Source: Amycolatopsis nigrescens CSC17Ta-90
Lineage (GTDB): Bacteria; Actinomycetota; Actinomycetes; Mycobacteriales; Pseudonocardiaceae
Length of the DNA: 64,000 nucleotides
Reading direction: 5' to 3'
Assembly (NCBI RefSeq): GCF_000384315.1
Contig: NZ_ARVW01000001.1
Location: 3,182,501 to 3,246,500, forward strand
The position numbers were made by a program, and so were the translations under genes. The notes beneath the pieces are model-generated. The model did not search any database. It worked only from the letters and a program-made list of their open reading frames with translations, and was not told where the DNA came from. Shown piece after piece: positions 57,056-64,000 of this stretch. Numbering within the stretch: the first letter of the stretch is position 1; each line of letters starts with the position of its first letter.

Positions 57056-57298
57056 ATGCCCGACACGAAACCCGCACTCGTACTGCACCTCGCCACCGGC
57101 GGCGAGCCGCTGCTGTTCGCGTTACCGCCGGAAGACGCGGAAAAACTGGAAGCCAAGATCAGCGACCTGCTCGCCGACAAGACCATCACCTCGGTGAAGA
57201 CCAAGGAAGGCTCCACCGTCACCATCAACTTCGCGCACGTGGCGGTGGCCTACGTGGACGACCTGCAGCGCAAGGGCCGGGTCTTCGGTCTGCACTAG
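57056..57298 (+). CDS. Small conserved-looking protein of unknown function
   Basis: An 80-residue soluble protein with alternating strands and one helix: ALVLHLATGGEPLLFAL, then EDAEKLEAKISDLLADKTI, then TSVKTKEGSTVTINFAHVAVAYVDDL. The pattern (beta strands around a helix, ending in VAVAYVDD) suggests a small beta-alpha-beta domain, which I cannot name. Codon use is like its neighbours. The ATG has no good ribosome-binding site. Its stop codon overlaps the stop of the convergent acyl-CoA dehydrogenase gene. Confidence 0.7.
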   Translation: MPDTKPALVLHLATGGEPLLFALPPEDAEKLEAKISDLLADKTITSVKTKEGSTVTINFAHVAVAYVDDLQRKGRVFGLH

Positions 57299-58350
57299 AC
57301 CGGCTTGCCCAGCAGGTCGAGCAGCCCGGCCTTGATCTCCGGGCGGCTGGACGCGACCAGGGTGAAGGTGGCTTCCCGGACGAGCCGGTGGGCGTGGTGC
57401 GCGCCGACCACGGCGCCGCTGCCCGCGGCCGCGACCAGCGCGCCAGAGGCCCGGAACGCCAGCGCCGAGGCGGCAGCCCTGGCCGCGGGCATCGTGCTCG
57501 GGTCGGCGAGGCCGGCATCCAGCTGGCTGCGTACCTGGTCCTGCTGGAGGCGCAGCTCCTCGGCCACCTGCGGCCGGCCGGCCTGCTCGATCAGCCGGGC
57601 ACAGCGGCCGGTCAGGCCGAGCGGGAAGCAGCCGTTCATCCGGGAGCCGAAGGTCTGCCCGGCGACGAAGTCGGCGTGCGTGCTCTCGGAGACCACCTGC
57701 TCGGCCGGCAGCAGGTAGCCGGTGAGCTGCAGGCGGACGGTGTTCGTGCCCTGCGCGGCGACCAGGCTGAGCGGCTCCACGGACAGGCCGTCCGCCGGTT
57801 CCGCCGGGATCAGCCCGCTGACGATCGTGCCGCCATCGACCCGGCCATCCGGTCCGGTGCGCACGCTGTCCGCGTCCCGCGCGGAGATCTGCAGCAAGTC
57901 GATGATCCCCCAGCCGCTCACGAACGGCGCCTCGCCGTCGAGCAGGTAGCCGTCGCTGACTCGTTTCGCCCACAGCTTCGGCGGCTGCGGGATCGCGCCG
58001 GCGAAGGCCACCCCGCCCCGGATCTCGCCGCGGACGGCTTTGGCCAGATAGCGGTCGCGCAGGGCGGGCCGTCCGGTGGCAGCAAGGCCGAACACCAGGC
58101 CGTGGTGCTGGGCCCAGGTGAAAGAGGTGGCCAGGCAGCCGCCTGCCATCGCTTCCATCACCCCGCCCGCGACCTCCAGTCCGGCCCCCGCACCGCCGTG
58201 CTCGGCCGGCACGGCCAGGCCGTAGAAGCCCTCCTCGGCCAGCAGGTCGAAATGGCTCGCCGGGACCTCCCCGCGCTGGTCCACGTCGAGTGCCGCCGGG
58301 AACAGCACCTCATCGGCGATTTCACGGGCGCGCAGCAGCAAGTCAGCCAT
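57295..58350 (-). CDS. Acyl-CoA dehydrogenase family protein, short form
   Basis: A 351-residue flavoprotein of the acyl-CoA dehydrogenase superfamily, shorter than the usual 380-400. The N-terminal helical domain (AREIADEVLFPAA...HFDLLAEEGFYGLAVPAEHGGAG), a middle beta domain (SDGYLLDGEAPFVSGWGIIDLL) and the C-terminal four-helix bundle are recognisable. The usual catalytic Glu is not in a recognisable position and the C-terminal bundle is short, so it could be one of the atypical monooxygenase-like members. It lies between a small unknown gene and glfT2, and is preceded by a terminator. Confidence 0.85.
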   Translation of the reverse strand: MADLLLRAREIADEVLFPAALDVDQRGEVPASHFDLLAEEGFYGLAVPAEHGGAGAGLEVAGGVMEAMAGGCLATSFTWAQHHGLVFGLAATGRPALRDRYLAKAVRGEIRGGVAFAGAIPQPPKLWAKRVSDGYLLDGEAPFVSGWGIIDLLQISARDADSVRTGPDGRVDGGTIVSGLIPAEPADGLSVEPLSLVAAQGTNTVRLQLTGYLLPAEQVVSESTHADFVAGQTFGSRMNGCFPLGLTGRCARLIEQAGRPQVAEELRLQQDQVRSQLDAGLADPSTMPAARAAASALAFRASGALVAAAGSGAVVGAHHAHRLVREATFTLVASSRPEIKAGLLDLLGKPV

Positions 58351-58403
58351 GAAATCAGGCTATCCAAGTTCCGGCCGGTGATCGAAAGCCGCGAACCACA
58401 AAA

Positions 58404-58438
58404 GGTCACCTTCACACCGGACCGACGTGAAGGTGACC
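58404..58438 (-). terminator. Intrinsic terminator of glfT2
   Basis: Perfect 12-base arms GGTCACCTTCAC and GTGAAGGTGACC (58404-58415 and 58427-58438) with an 11-base loop. On the minus strand a TTTT run follows. It separates glfT2 from the downstream acyl-CoA dehydrogenase gene. Confidence 0.8.
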
Positions 58439-58452
58439 CTTGAGGAGAACGC

Positions 58453-60414
58453 TCAGAGCTTGTAGAGACGCTTCCAGTTCTCGCGGCTGGTCAGCTCCGG
58501 CATGGCGCGCTTGAACTGCTGCTGCACCGCCGGGCCTTCCTTACGGAGCCGGTTGAGTACCTTCGCGCCGTGCTTGGCCAGCGCGAACATCCGTGCCCGG
58601 TCGTACTGGCGAACGCGCACGCCCTCCTGGGAGGCGTCGGTGACCACGGCGGTCTCGAACAGCGACACGTGCCACCAGCTGGCCTCGTCACTGGGGATCT
58701 GGCCGAGGCCGAAGCGGTGCCGGCCGAGCACCCGGTCCAGGATCCGCTTGAGCAGGATCACCCGCTGCAAGCTCGGCTTCGGCGCCGCGTTCAGGATGCC
58801 GATGTCGTTGGACGCGATGCCTGGCACGTCGGTGACGTCGTGCCGCTTGGTCTCCGGGTACCGCGAACGGATTTCGCGGATCTCCTTCATCGCCGCGACG
58901 CCGCCGTCGCGCAGGATCTCCGGCCCTTCGAGGAAGTCCTCGACCGCCTTGATCAGGGTGTGCGACAGGCCGTACTGCATGCACAGCAGGTAGCGGATCA
59001 GCTGGGCGAGCAGCACCCGGCAGACCACGGTCAGGTTGAACGTGCTGTGCAGGGCGGCGGTGATGATCGAGTTACGCAGGTTGAAGTACCGGTGCCACTC
59101 GTCCCAGTCCTTCCAGTGGAAGTCGGCGTGCCACACGCCGGCACCGGGCAGGGTGACGGTCGGGAAGCCGTGGCCGCGGGCGCGGTAGCTGTACTCCGAG
59201 TCGTCCCACTGGAAGAAGAACGGCATCGGGTAGCCGATCTTCTGGACCACTTCGTACGGGATCAGGCAGGACCACCAGCCGTTGTAACCGGCGTCGAGGC
59301 GGCGCTCCTGGCGGTTCGGTTTGCCGGTCTCCTCGTCCACGCCGAGCAGGTCCGCGGTCTCCAGGCTGTGCTCGACCGGCACACCCGGCTGGAGGGCGTC
59401 CAACTGGGCGTACTCGGCGCCGACGTGCAGCTGGTGCGGGTGCAGCAGGTTCAGCATCTGCCCGCCGACGATGATCGGGTTCGCGGCGCGGTTGGAGAAC
59501 GCGGTCAGCCGGATCACCAGGTCCGGCTCGAGCAGCACGTCGTCGTCCATGAACAGCACGTTCGCGTGCGCGGTCTCGGTGTGCCCGGCGACCTCGTACA
59601 GGCCGCGGGTGAAGCCGCCGGCACCGCCGAGGTTGGGCTGGTTGATGTAGTGCAGCTTGTCGCCGAGGTCCTTGGCGACCTGGTCGAAGCCGTCCCGGGA
59701 ATCCACCCGGTCGGTGCCCTGGTCGGCGACGTAGATCGCGTCCAGGGTCTCCAGGGAGGACAGGTCACCGGCCAATGCCTGCAGGTTGGCCAGGCAGTCG
59801 TCGGCCCGGTTCATCGTGCAGATGGTCACCGCGGTCGGCCGGATCTGCTCCGGCGGGTCCACCGTCCAGCGCACCTGCTCCACGGTCAGCCGCTGGCCGG
59901 TCTCGGTGGCCAGGTCCAGCCAGAGCGCGCCGCCGTCGAGGAACTTGTCGATCTTGGCCTCGAGCGTCACGGAGGCCTGCTGCACGCCCTCCACCGGGTG
60001 GGCGGCCACGACCCTCGGCTCGCCCTCGACGTCGGAGGCGCTGACCGTCAGCTGCCCGGAACCGGTCACCACGGCCTCGACCCTGACCTGCTTGGCGGTG
60101 GTCCAGCGCTGCCAGTAGCTGGCCGGGAACCGGCCGAAGTAGGTGTTGCCGGAGACCTTCGCGGACTCTTCGAGGGTGATGGCGGCGCGGTGTCGGGAGA
60201 CCACGCCGGCCAGTACCTCGGCGTAGAGGTCCTTGGTCACCACGGCCGAGGGGCCCGCGTACAGCCCGCGCTGGGCGAGCAGCCTGCCCTGCGGCGGGCG
60301 TTCGGCGAAGGTCGTCGCGTCCTCGCCCGCTACGCCGGAGTGACTTCCGTTGGTCACCGGCGTCGCCTTGGCCGCCGTGGCGGTGGCCCGTCCGGTCGCT
60401 GCTTTACCGGGCAT
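58453..60414 (-). CDS. glfT2: Galactofuranosyltransferase GlfT2
   Basis: A 653-residue enzyme close in length to mycobacterial GlfT2 (637), the processive galactan polymerase that alternates beta-(1-5) and beta-(1-6) linkages. The N-terminal beta-sandwich (about 40-195) precedes the GT2 catalytic domain: TICTMNRADDCLANL (about 200), the DxD-type motif VLFMDDDVLLEPD (about 288) and the catalytic WDDSEYSYRARGHGF, then VWHADFHWKDWDEWHRYFN. A C-terminal helical region mediates tetramerisation and membrane association. The ATG at 60414 has GAGG just upstream; an adjacent TTG was rejected. A terminator follows. Confidence 0.96.
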   Translation of the reverse strand: MPGKAATGRATATAAKATPVTNGSHSGVAGEDATTFAERPPQGRLLAQRGLYAGPSAVVTKDLYAEVLAGVVSRHRAAITLEESAKVSGNTYFGRFPASYWQRWTTAKQVRVEAVVTGSGQLTVSASDVEGEPRVVAAHPVEGVQQASVTLEAKIDKFLDGGALWLDLATETGQRLTVEQVRWTVDPPEQIRPTAVTICTMNRADDCLANLQALAGDLSSLETLDAIYVADQGTDRVDSRDGFDQVAKDLGDKLHYINQPNLGGAGGFTRGLYEVAGHTETAHANVLFMDDDVLLEPDLVIRLTAFSNRAANPIIVGGQMLNLLHPHQLHVGAEYAQLDALQPGVPVEHSLETADLLGVDEETGKPNRQERRLDAGYNGWWSCLIPYEVVQKIGYPMPFFFQWDDSEYSYRARGHGFPTVTLPGAGVWHADFHWKDWDEWHRYFNLRNSIITAALHSTFNLTVVCRVLLAQLIRYLLCMQYGLSHTLIKAVEDFLEGPEILRDGGVAAMKEIREIRSRYPETKRHDVTDVPGIASNDIGILNAAPKPSLQRVILLKRILDRVLGRHRFGLGQIPSDEASWWHVSLFETAVVTDASQEGVRVRQYDRARMFALAKHGAKVLNRLRKEGPAVQQQFKRAMPELTSRENWKRLYKL

Positions 60415-60498
60415 CAATCCTCAATCCTCCAGGGGGATTCCGACACGCGTTTGCCAAGGTACAGGGTCTTTAGGTGAACTTCTCACCGGTGGTGCCGG

Positions 60499-60966
60499 TC
60501 ATGCGGGGATCTCGGTCCGCGGCTTCTCGCGGAACACCACCCACTTCAGCATGACGAAATTGATGGTGGTCGCGGTTGCCTGCGAGACGACCCAACCCAA
60601 AGTCGTTTTCCACGTCGAGTCCGGCAGCAGGTACAGCATCCAGCGGTTCATCCCGACCGCGACGAAGAACGTCACGGTGTAGAGCAGGACGAATCCGCCC
60701 ACCTGGCCCGCGCCGGATTTGCCGCCGGCGGAAAAGGTGAACTTCCTGTTAAGGAAATACGCCGTTGTGGTGCCGACGACGAAACTGATCGCCCTGGCCA
60801 CGTCCACCCAGGGCGTCATGTCCATACCGAGCGCGCGAAGGCCCTGGTACACACCGAAATCAAGAACGGCGCAGAAGCCGCCGATCAGCGCGAAGCGCAC
60901 CAGCTGTCCGAACAGCCCTGGTGTTTCCGACCGCCCGGTCGTCGGTTGCGGATCCGTGGCCACCAC
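60499..60966 (-). CDS. GtrA-family membrane protein (Rv3789-like)
   Basis: A 155-residue protein with four membrane helices ([78 protein letters not shown]), the GtrA layout. The mycobacterial Rv3789, also next to dprE1/dprE2, is linked to decaprenyl-phosphoryl arabinose use, first as a proposed flippase and later as an anchor for arabinosyltransferase AftA. Here it is divergent from dprE1, unlike in M. tuberculosis where the genes run together, as I recall. The start is a GTG at 60966. Confidence 0.92.
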   Translation of the reverse strand: MVATDPQPTTGRSETPGLFGQLVRFALIGGFCAVLDFGVYQGLRALGMDMTPWVDVARAISFVVGTTTAYFLNRKFTFSAGGKSGAGQVGGFVLLYTVTFFVAVGMNRWMLYLLPDSTWKTTLGWVVSQATATTINFVMLKWVVFREKPRTEIPA

Positions 60967-61069
60967 TGCACTACCTCATCGACCTGGAATCGTTGACCCG
61001 ACCGAGTGTAGAGCGGCCATCGCACGCACCCTTAGTCGGCTTCTCCGGGCGATGGCTACCCTGGTCCGC

Positions 61070-62452
61070 GTGAGCCAAGGGACCCCAAGACCAAGCACCC
61101 AGCGGCGCACCCTGACCGGCTGGGGCCGAACCGCGCCCACGGTCGCCGAGGTGCTCAGCACACCGGACCCGGAAATCATCGCGCGAGCGGTGACCGAAGC
61201 CGGTACACGCGGCGTGATCGCCAGAGGCCTTGGCCGGTCCTATGGTGATCCCGCGCAGAACGCCGGCGGCCTGGTGATCGATATGACCGTGCTGGACCGG
61301 ATTCACTCGATCGACGCGGACAGCGGTGTCGCCGTGCTGGACGGCGGGGTGAACCTGGACCAGCTGATGCGGGCCGCGCTGCCGTTCGGGCTGTGGGTGC
61401 CGGTGCTGCCGGGCACGAGGCAGGTGACCATCGGCGGCGCGATCGCAAACGACATCCACGGCAAGAACCACCATTCCGCAGGCAGCTTCGGCAACCACGT
61501 GCTGTCGATCGACCTGCTCACCGCGGACGGCCAGCTGCGCACGATCACTCCGGACGGGCCCGATTCGGAGCTGTTCTGGGCGACCGTGGGCGGTATCGGG
61601 CTGACCGGGCTGATCATGCGCGCCACCGTGCAGATGAAGAAGACCGAGACCGCTTACTTCATCGTCGACGCGGACCGCACCTCGAACTTCGACGAGACCA
61701 TCGAGCTGTTCACCAACGGCTCGGACCTCAACTACGACTACTCGATGGCCGTGCCGGACCTGATCTCGTCGGACGACCGGATGGGCCGGGCCACCTTCTC
61801 GCGCGGTTCGCTGGCCAAGCTGGACGAGCTGGACAAGAAGCGACGCGGCGACCCGCTGAAGTTCGACGCGCCGCAGCTGCTCACCCTGCCGGACGTGTTC
61901 CCGAACGGGCTGGCGAACAAGCTCACCTGGAGCACGCTCAGCAATGTCTGGCTCCGCACGGTGCCCAAGGGCGGCGCGCGCGGGAAGATCCAGAACCTGA
62001 CGCAGTTCTACCACCCGCTGGACATGCTGGGTGAGTGGAACCGCGGCTACGGCTCGAAGGGTTTCCTGCAGTACCAGTTCTCCGTGCCCTTCGGCCGGGA
62101 GAGCGACCTGAAGCGGATCTGCCAGCAGATCTCGACGTCCGGGCACTACTCGTTCCTCAACGTGTTCAAGCGGATGGGCGAGGCCAGCCGCGCGCCGCTG
62201 TCCTGGCCGTCCCCCGGCTGGATGCTCAGCGTCGACTTCCCGATCAAGGACGGTCTCAGCCGCTTCTGCACCGAACTGGACGAGGAGGTGCTCGCCATCG
62301 GCGGGCGGCTCTACACCGCCAAGGACTCGCGGACCCAGGCGGACATCTTCGCGCAGATGTACCCGCGACTCGACGAATGGCGCAAGGTGCGCCACGCCGT
62401 TGACCCCGATGGCGTTTTCGCCTCAGACATGAGCCGGAGGCTCGAACTGTGA
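61070..62452 (+). CDS. dprE1: Decaprenylphosphoryl-beta-D-ribose oxidase DprE1, Ser at the BTZ cysteine position
   Basis: A 460-residue FAD enzyme (M. tuberculosis DprE1 461 aa) oxidising decaprenyl-phosphoryl ribose at C2'. FAD domain motifs: [16 protein letters not shown] (about 45-60), [20 protein letters not shown] and NHHSAGSFG. The substrate domain holds [19 protein letters not shown] and YTAKDSRT with the catalytic Lys. The position matching Cys387 of M. tuberculosis, the residue attacked by benzothiazinones, reads [12 protein letters not shown] with Ser (codon 62228-62230). From the GTG at 61070 this serine is residue 387, which supports this start. The dprE2 start overlaps its stop by 4 bases. 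Confidence 0.97.
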   Translation: MSQGTPRPSTQRRTLTGWGRTAPTVAEVLSTPDPEIIARAVTEAGTRGVIARGLGRSYGDPAQNAGGLVIDMTVLDRIHSIDADSGVAVLDGGVNLDQLMRAALPFGLWVPVLPGTRQVTIGGAIANDIHGKNHHSAGSFGNHVLSIDLLTADGQLRTITPDGPDSELFWATVGGIGLTGLIMRATVQMKKTETAYFIVDADRTSNFDETIELFTNGSDLNYDYSMAVPDLISSDDRMGRATFSRGSLAKLDELDKKRRGDPLKFDAPQLLTLPDVFPNGLANKLTWSTLSNVWLRTVPKGGARGKIQNLTQFYHPLDMLGEWNRGYGSKGFLQYQFSVPFGRESDLKRICQQISTSGHYSFLNVFKRMGEASRAPLSWPSPGWMLSVDFPIKDGLSRFCTELDEEVLAIGGRLYTAKDSRTQADIFAQMYPRLDEWRKVRHAVDPDGVFASDMSRRLEL

Positions 62453-63204
62453 TCGACGCTGTAGGAAACCCCCAGTCCCTGCTGCTGCTCGGCGGCACCT
62501 CCGACATCGCGCTGGCGATCGCGGAGCGTTACCTGGCCAGCAGTCCGTTGCGGATCGTGCTGGCAGCACGGCCGTCGCCCCGGCTGGACGCCGCCGCGAA
62601 ACGGCTGCGCGACGCCGGCGCCGAAGTGTCCACTGTGGACTTCGACGCCAAGGACATGGACAGCCACCCTTCGGTGCTGGACAAGGCTTTCGGCGACGGC
62701 GACATCGACGTCACCGTGGTCGCGTTCGGGCTGCTCGGGGACGCCGAGGAGGTCTGGCAGGACCACGCCAAGGCCGTCGAGTTGGCCGCGGTGAACTACA
62801 CCGCAGCGGTTTCGGTGGGCGTGGCGCTGTCCGAGCGGCTGAAGAAACAGGGCCACGGCTCGGTCATCGCGCTTTCGTCGGTGGCGGGCGAGCGGGTGCG
62901 CCGGTCTAACTTCCTGTACGGCTCCAGCAAGGCCGGGTTCGACGGGTTCTACCTCGGCCTCGGCGAGGCGCTGCGCCCGTTCGGGGTACGCGTGACCGTG
63001 GTGCGGCCTGGTCAGGTCCGGACCAAGATGACCGAGGGCATGGGCAAGGCGCCGCTGGAGTCGACTGCCGAGCAGGTGGCCGAGATCGCGGTGGACGCGA
63101 CCCGCCGCGGCAAGGACCTGGTGTGGGCGCCCGCGCAGTTCCGGCTGGTGATGTCCGCGCTGCGGCACGTGCCCCGGCCGATCTTCCGCAAGCTGCCGAT
63201 CTGA
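62449..63204 (+). CDS. dprE2: Decaprenylphosphoryl-2-keto-D-erythropentose reductase DprE2
   Basis: A 251-residue SDR (M. tuberculosis DprE2, 254 aa) that reduces the keto-intermediate of DprE1 with NADH to give decaprenyl-phosphoryl arabinose. Evidence: [19 protein letters not shown] (nucleotide loop), [45 protein letters not shown] with the Ser and YxxxK pair, and the C-terminal region to LPI. The GTG start overlaps the dprE1 stop (GTGA), so the two enzymes are coupled. An R1-family hairpin follows 6 bases after the stop. Confidence 0.96.
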   Translation: MIDAVGNPQSLLLLGGTSDIALAIAERYLASSPLRIVLAARPSPRLDAAAKRLRDAGAEVSTVDFDAKDMDSHPSVLDKAFGDGDIDVTVVAFGLLGDAEEVWQDHAKAVELAAVNYTAAVSVGVALSERLKKQGHGSVIALSSVAGERVRRSNFLYGSSKAGFDGFYLGLGEALRPFGVRVTVVRPGQVRTKMTEGMGKAPLESTAEQVAEIAVDATRRGKDLVWAPAQFRLVMSALRHVPRPIFRKLPI

Positions 63205-63210
63205 CCCGCC

Positions 63211-63246
63211 GAGTGGAAAGTGTTGCTACGGCAGCGCTTTCCACTC
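63211..63246. terminator. Hairpin, dispersed repeat family R1 (copy 3)
   Basis: The arms GAGTGGAAAGTGTTGC and GCAGCGCTTTCCACTC pair fully with two U-G wobbles on the plus-strand transcript, closed by the stable UNCG-type loop C(TACG)G. The stop codon of the minus-strand gene at 63226 lies in the loop. It is placed between convergent genes, as copy 1 is. Confidence 0.7.
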
Positions 63247-64000
63247 GGGAGCGGCAAGCTCGACGTGCCGCTCGTGGTAACGGGCGAGGTCGAAGACGTG
63301 TGCCGTCTTGGTCCACTTGCCATCGCCGGCGTCCGCGAAGCCGTCCACCGCGGCCTTGCTCAGATCCTCGCCGAGGTAACGAAGTTCCACCGAACCGTCC
63401 GGTGAGATGTCCAGCACTTCGCACGGATAGCCGACGTACTCGGCCCGCGTGGTCACCTCGACCATCCGGGTGCAGGCGTCCAGCGGGATGGTGGCCGCCC
63501 AGGAGCCACGCGCCTCGTGCCAGGAGAACAGTTCCGGGTCCGGGTTCAGCGGGGCGCGGGAACCCAGCGTGATCCGGCCGCCGAGGGCCCGGCAAAGCAT
63601 TCGGTACTCCGCCCCGCGCACCGTGGCCAGGCGGCCCGACCTCGGCCGCTCCCCGGCCCAGCCCGGCGGCTGGGCGCCCGCCGGGGCCGACTCGCCGAAG
63701 TTCTCCTCGCGCCAGCGGGTGAACAGCAGGTCGTCCTGTTTCTCGTAGTAGTCAAGGAGTTCGGTCACCGGCACGGTCTTGTAGTACTCGTACTTGCTCT
63801 CCTGCAAGAACCCGTTCTCGGTGGCCCAGGCGCCGTCCCACTCCGCGTACAGCGTGGTGGCCATCCCGGCGTCGTTCACCTTGTCCACCAGCACGCTGTG
63901 CCCGCGGTACTTCGCGTAGACGTGCACCGAGTAGACCCGCTCGCAGCGGTCCACCGGCACCTGGCCGAGCCACTGCGAACTCTCCTCGTCCCACTGGTAC
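63226..64000 (-). CDS. Unknown protein, 3' part (runs off window)
   Basis: An open frame continuing past the window edge; the first codons seen encode YQWDEESSQWLGQVPVDRC, so the N terminus lies beyond base 64000. The 258 residues seen have no signal peptide or membrane segment. They contain YAKYRGHSVLVDKV, TTLYAEWDGAWATENGFLQ, LLDYYEKQDDLLFTRWREENFG and late SPDGSVELRYLGEDLSK. A soluble enzyme or toxin/immunity-like protein is possible; I do not recognise the family. The TAG stop lies inside hairpin R1 copy 3. Confidence 0.7.
   Translation of the reverse strand, partial: YQWDEESSQWLGQVPVDRCERVYSVHVYAKYRGHSVLVDKVNDAGMATTLYAEWDGAWATENGFLQESKYEYYKTVPVTELLDYYEKQDDLLFTRWREENFGESAPAGAQPPGWAGERPRSGRLATVRGAEYRMLCRALGGRITLGSRAPLNPDPELFSWHEARGSWAATIPLDACTRMVEVTTRAEYVGYPCEVLDISPDGSVELRYLGEDLSKAAVDGFADAGDGKWTKTAHVFDLARYHERHVELAAPEWKALP

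Noticed and set aside
1..64000. Prophage, integrative element or insertion sequence
   Set aside because: No transposase, integrase, phage structural gene or terminal repeats were seen. The only non-coding RNA gene is tRNA-Ser, with no attachment-site duplication visible.

Overview
The window is high-GC DNA with short gaps, many 4-nt start/stop overlaps, an SsgA-like sporulation/division regulator, a SigF-type sigma factor with its anti-sigma factor, LAL-type LuxR regulators, EspG-type ESX genes and a mycobacterial-type arabinogalactan locus. This points to an arabinogalactan-containing actinomycete, most likely of the Pseudonocardiaceae (Amycolatopsis-like). The genus is an inference. I see no rRNA, phage, transposase, integrase or CRISPR array. 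A backbone of genes matches the Mycobacterium tuberculosis Rv3772-Rv3791 interval as I remember it: an HisC2-type aminotransferase, the Rv3777-like quinone oxidoreductase, an Rv3778c-like protein, the proteasome activator Bpa, the galactan exporter Wzm/Wzt, GlfT1, a GtrA protein, DprE1 and DprE2. GlfT2 is also here. Large accessory blocks are inserted between these genes.

Layout. 1-2.3 kb: 5' part of a LysX/MprF-like membrane protein and acetoacetyl-CoA synthetase. 2.4-5.6 kb: ESX accessory module A (EspG, small helical protein, WXG/PPE-like protein, EspG). 5.6-9.5 kb: dienelactone-hydrolase-like protein, aminotransferase, TauE-type exporter, HxlR regulator, luciferase-domain protein, small basic protein. 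9.6-11.7 kb: anti-sigma/SigF pair and an XRE regulator. 11.8-16.5 kb: siderophore-interacting protein fused to a methyltransferase, SDR, CGNR regulator, methyltransferase, Ku. 16.5-27.8 kb: adenylate cyclase, cupin, KAS III, two-component system, Lrp, SsgB-like protein, LAL regulator, solute-binding lipoprotein, membrane protein. 28.4-32.3 kb: a six-TM single-module synthetase with the architecture of epsilon-poly-L-lysine synthetase. 32.5-41.1 kb: a degenerate Ldh2 protein and an iniBAC-like envelope-stress locus divergent from a half-length membrane Hsp70-like protein and a LuxR ATPase. 41.1-48.6 kb: RibD-type reductase, tRNA-Ser(UGA), MarR, zinc protease, M28 aminopeptidase, oxidoreductase, Rv3778c-like protein, Bpa. 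48.8 kb: ClpC2-like Clp-N/HTH protein with its operators. 49.8-53.4 kb: methyltransferase, galactan exporter, GlfT1. 53.4-56.9 kb: ESX accessory module B. 57-63.2 kb: small protein, acyl-CoA dehydrogenase, GlfT2, GtrA, DprE1, DprE2. 63.2-64 kb: 3' part of an unknown gene.

How they fit together. DprE1/DprE2 make decaprenyl-phosphoryl arabinose. GlfT1 and GlfT2 build galactan and Wzm/Wzt exports the lipid-linked chain. The iniBAC-like GTPases, the predicted cationic-polymer synthetase, the LysX-like protein and two ESX accessory modules suggest a strong cell-envelope theme. The two ESX modules are paralogous and share a C-terminal PPV(L/I)GE tail on their WXG/PPE-like proteins. The most notable points are the poly-lysine-type synthetase with a lysine-like specificity code (DAESIGTVVK), the iniBAC/Hsp70-like/LuxR unit, a serine at the benzothiazinone-target position of DprE1, the Bpa-ClpC2 proteostasis pair with palindromic operators, several enzyme homologues lacking key catalytic residues, and a three-copy intergenic hairpin family.
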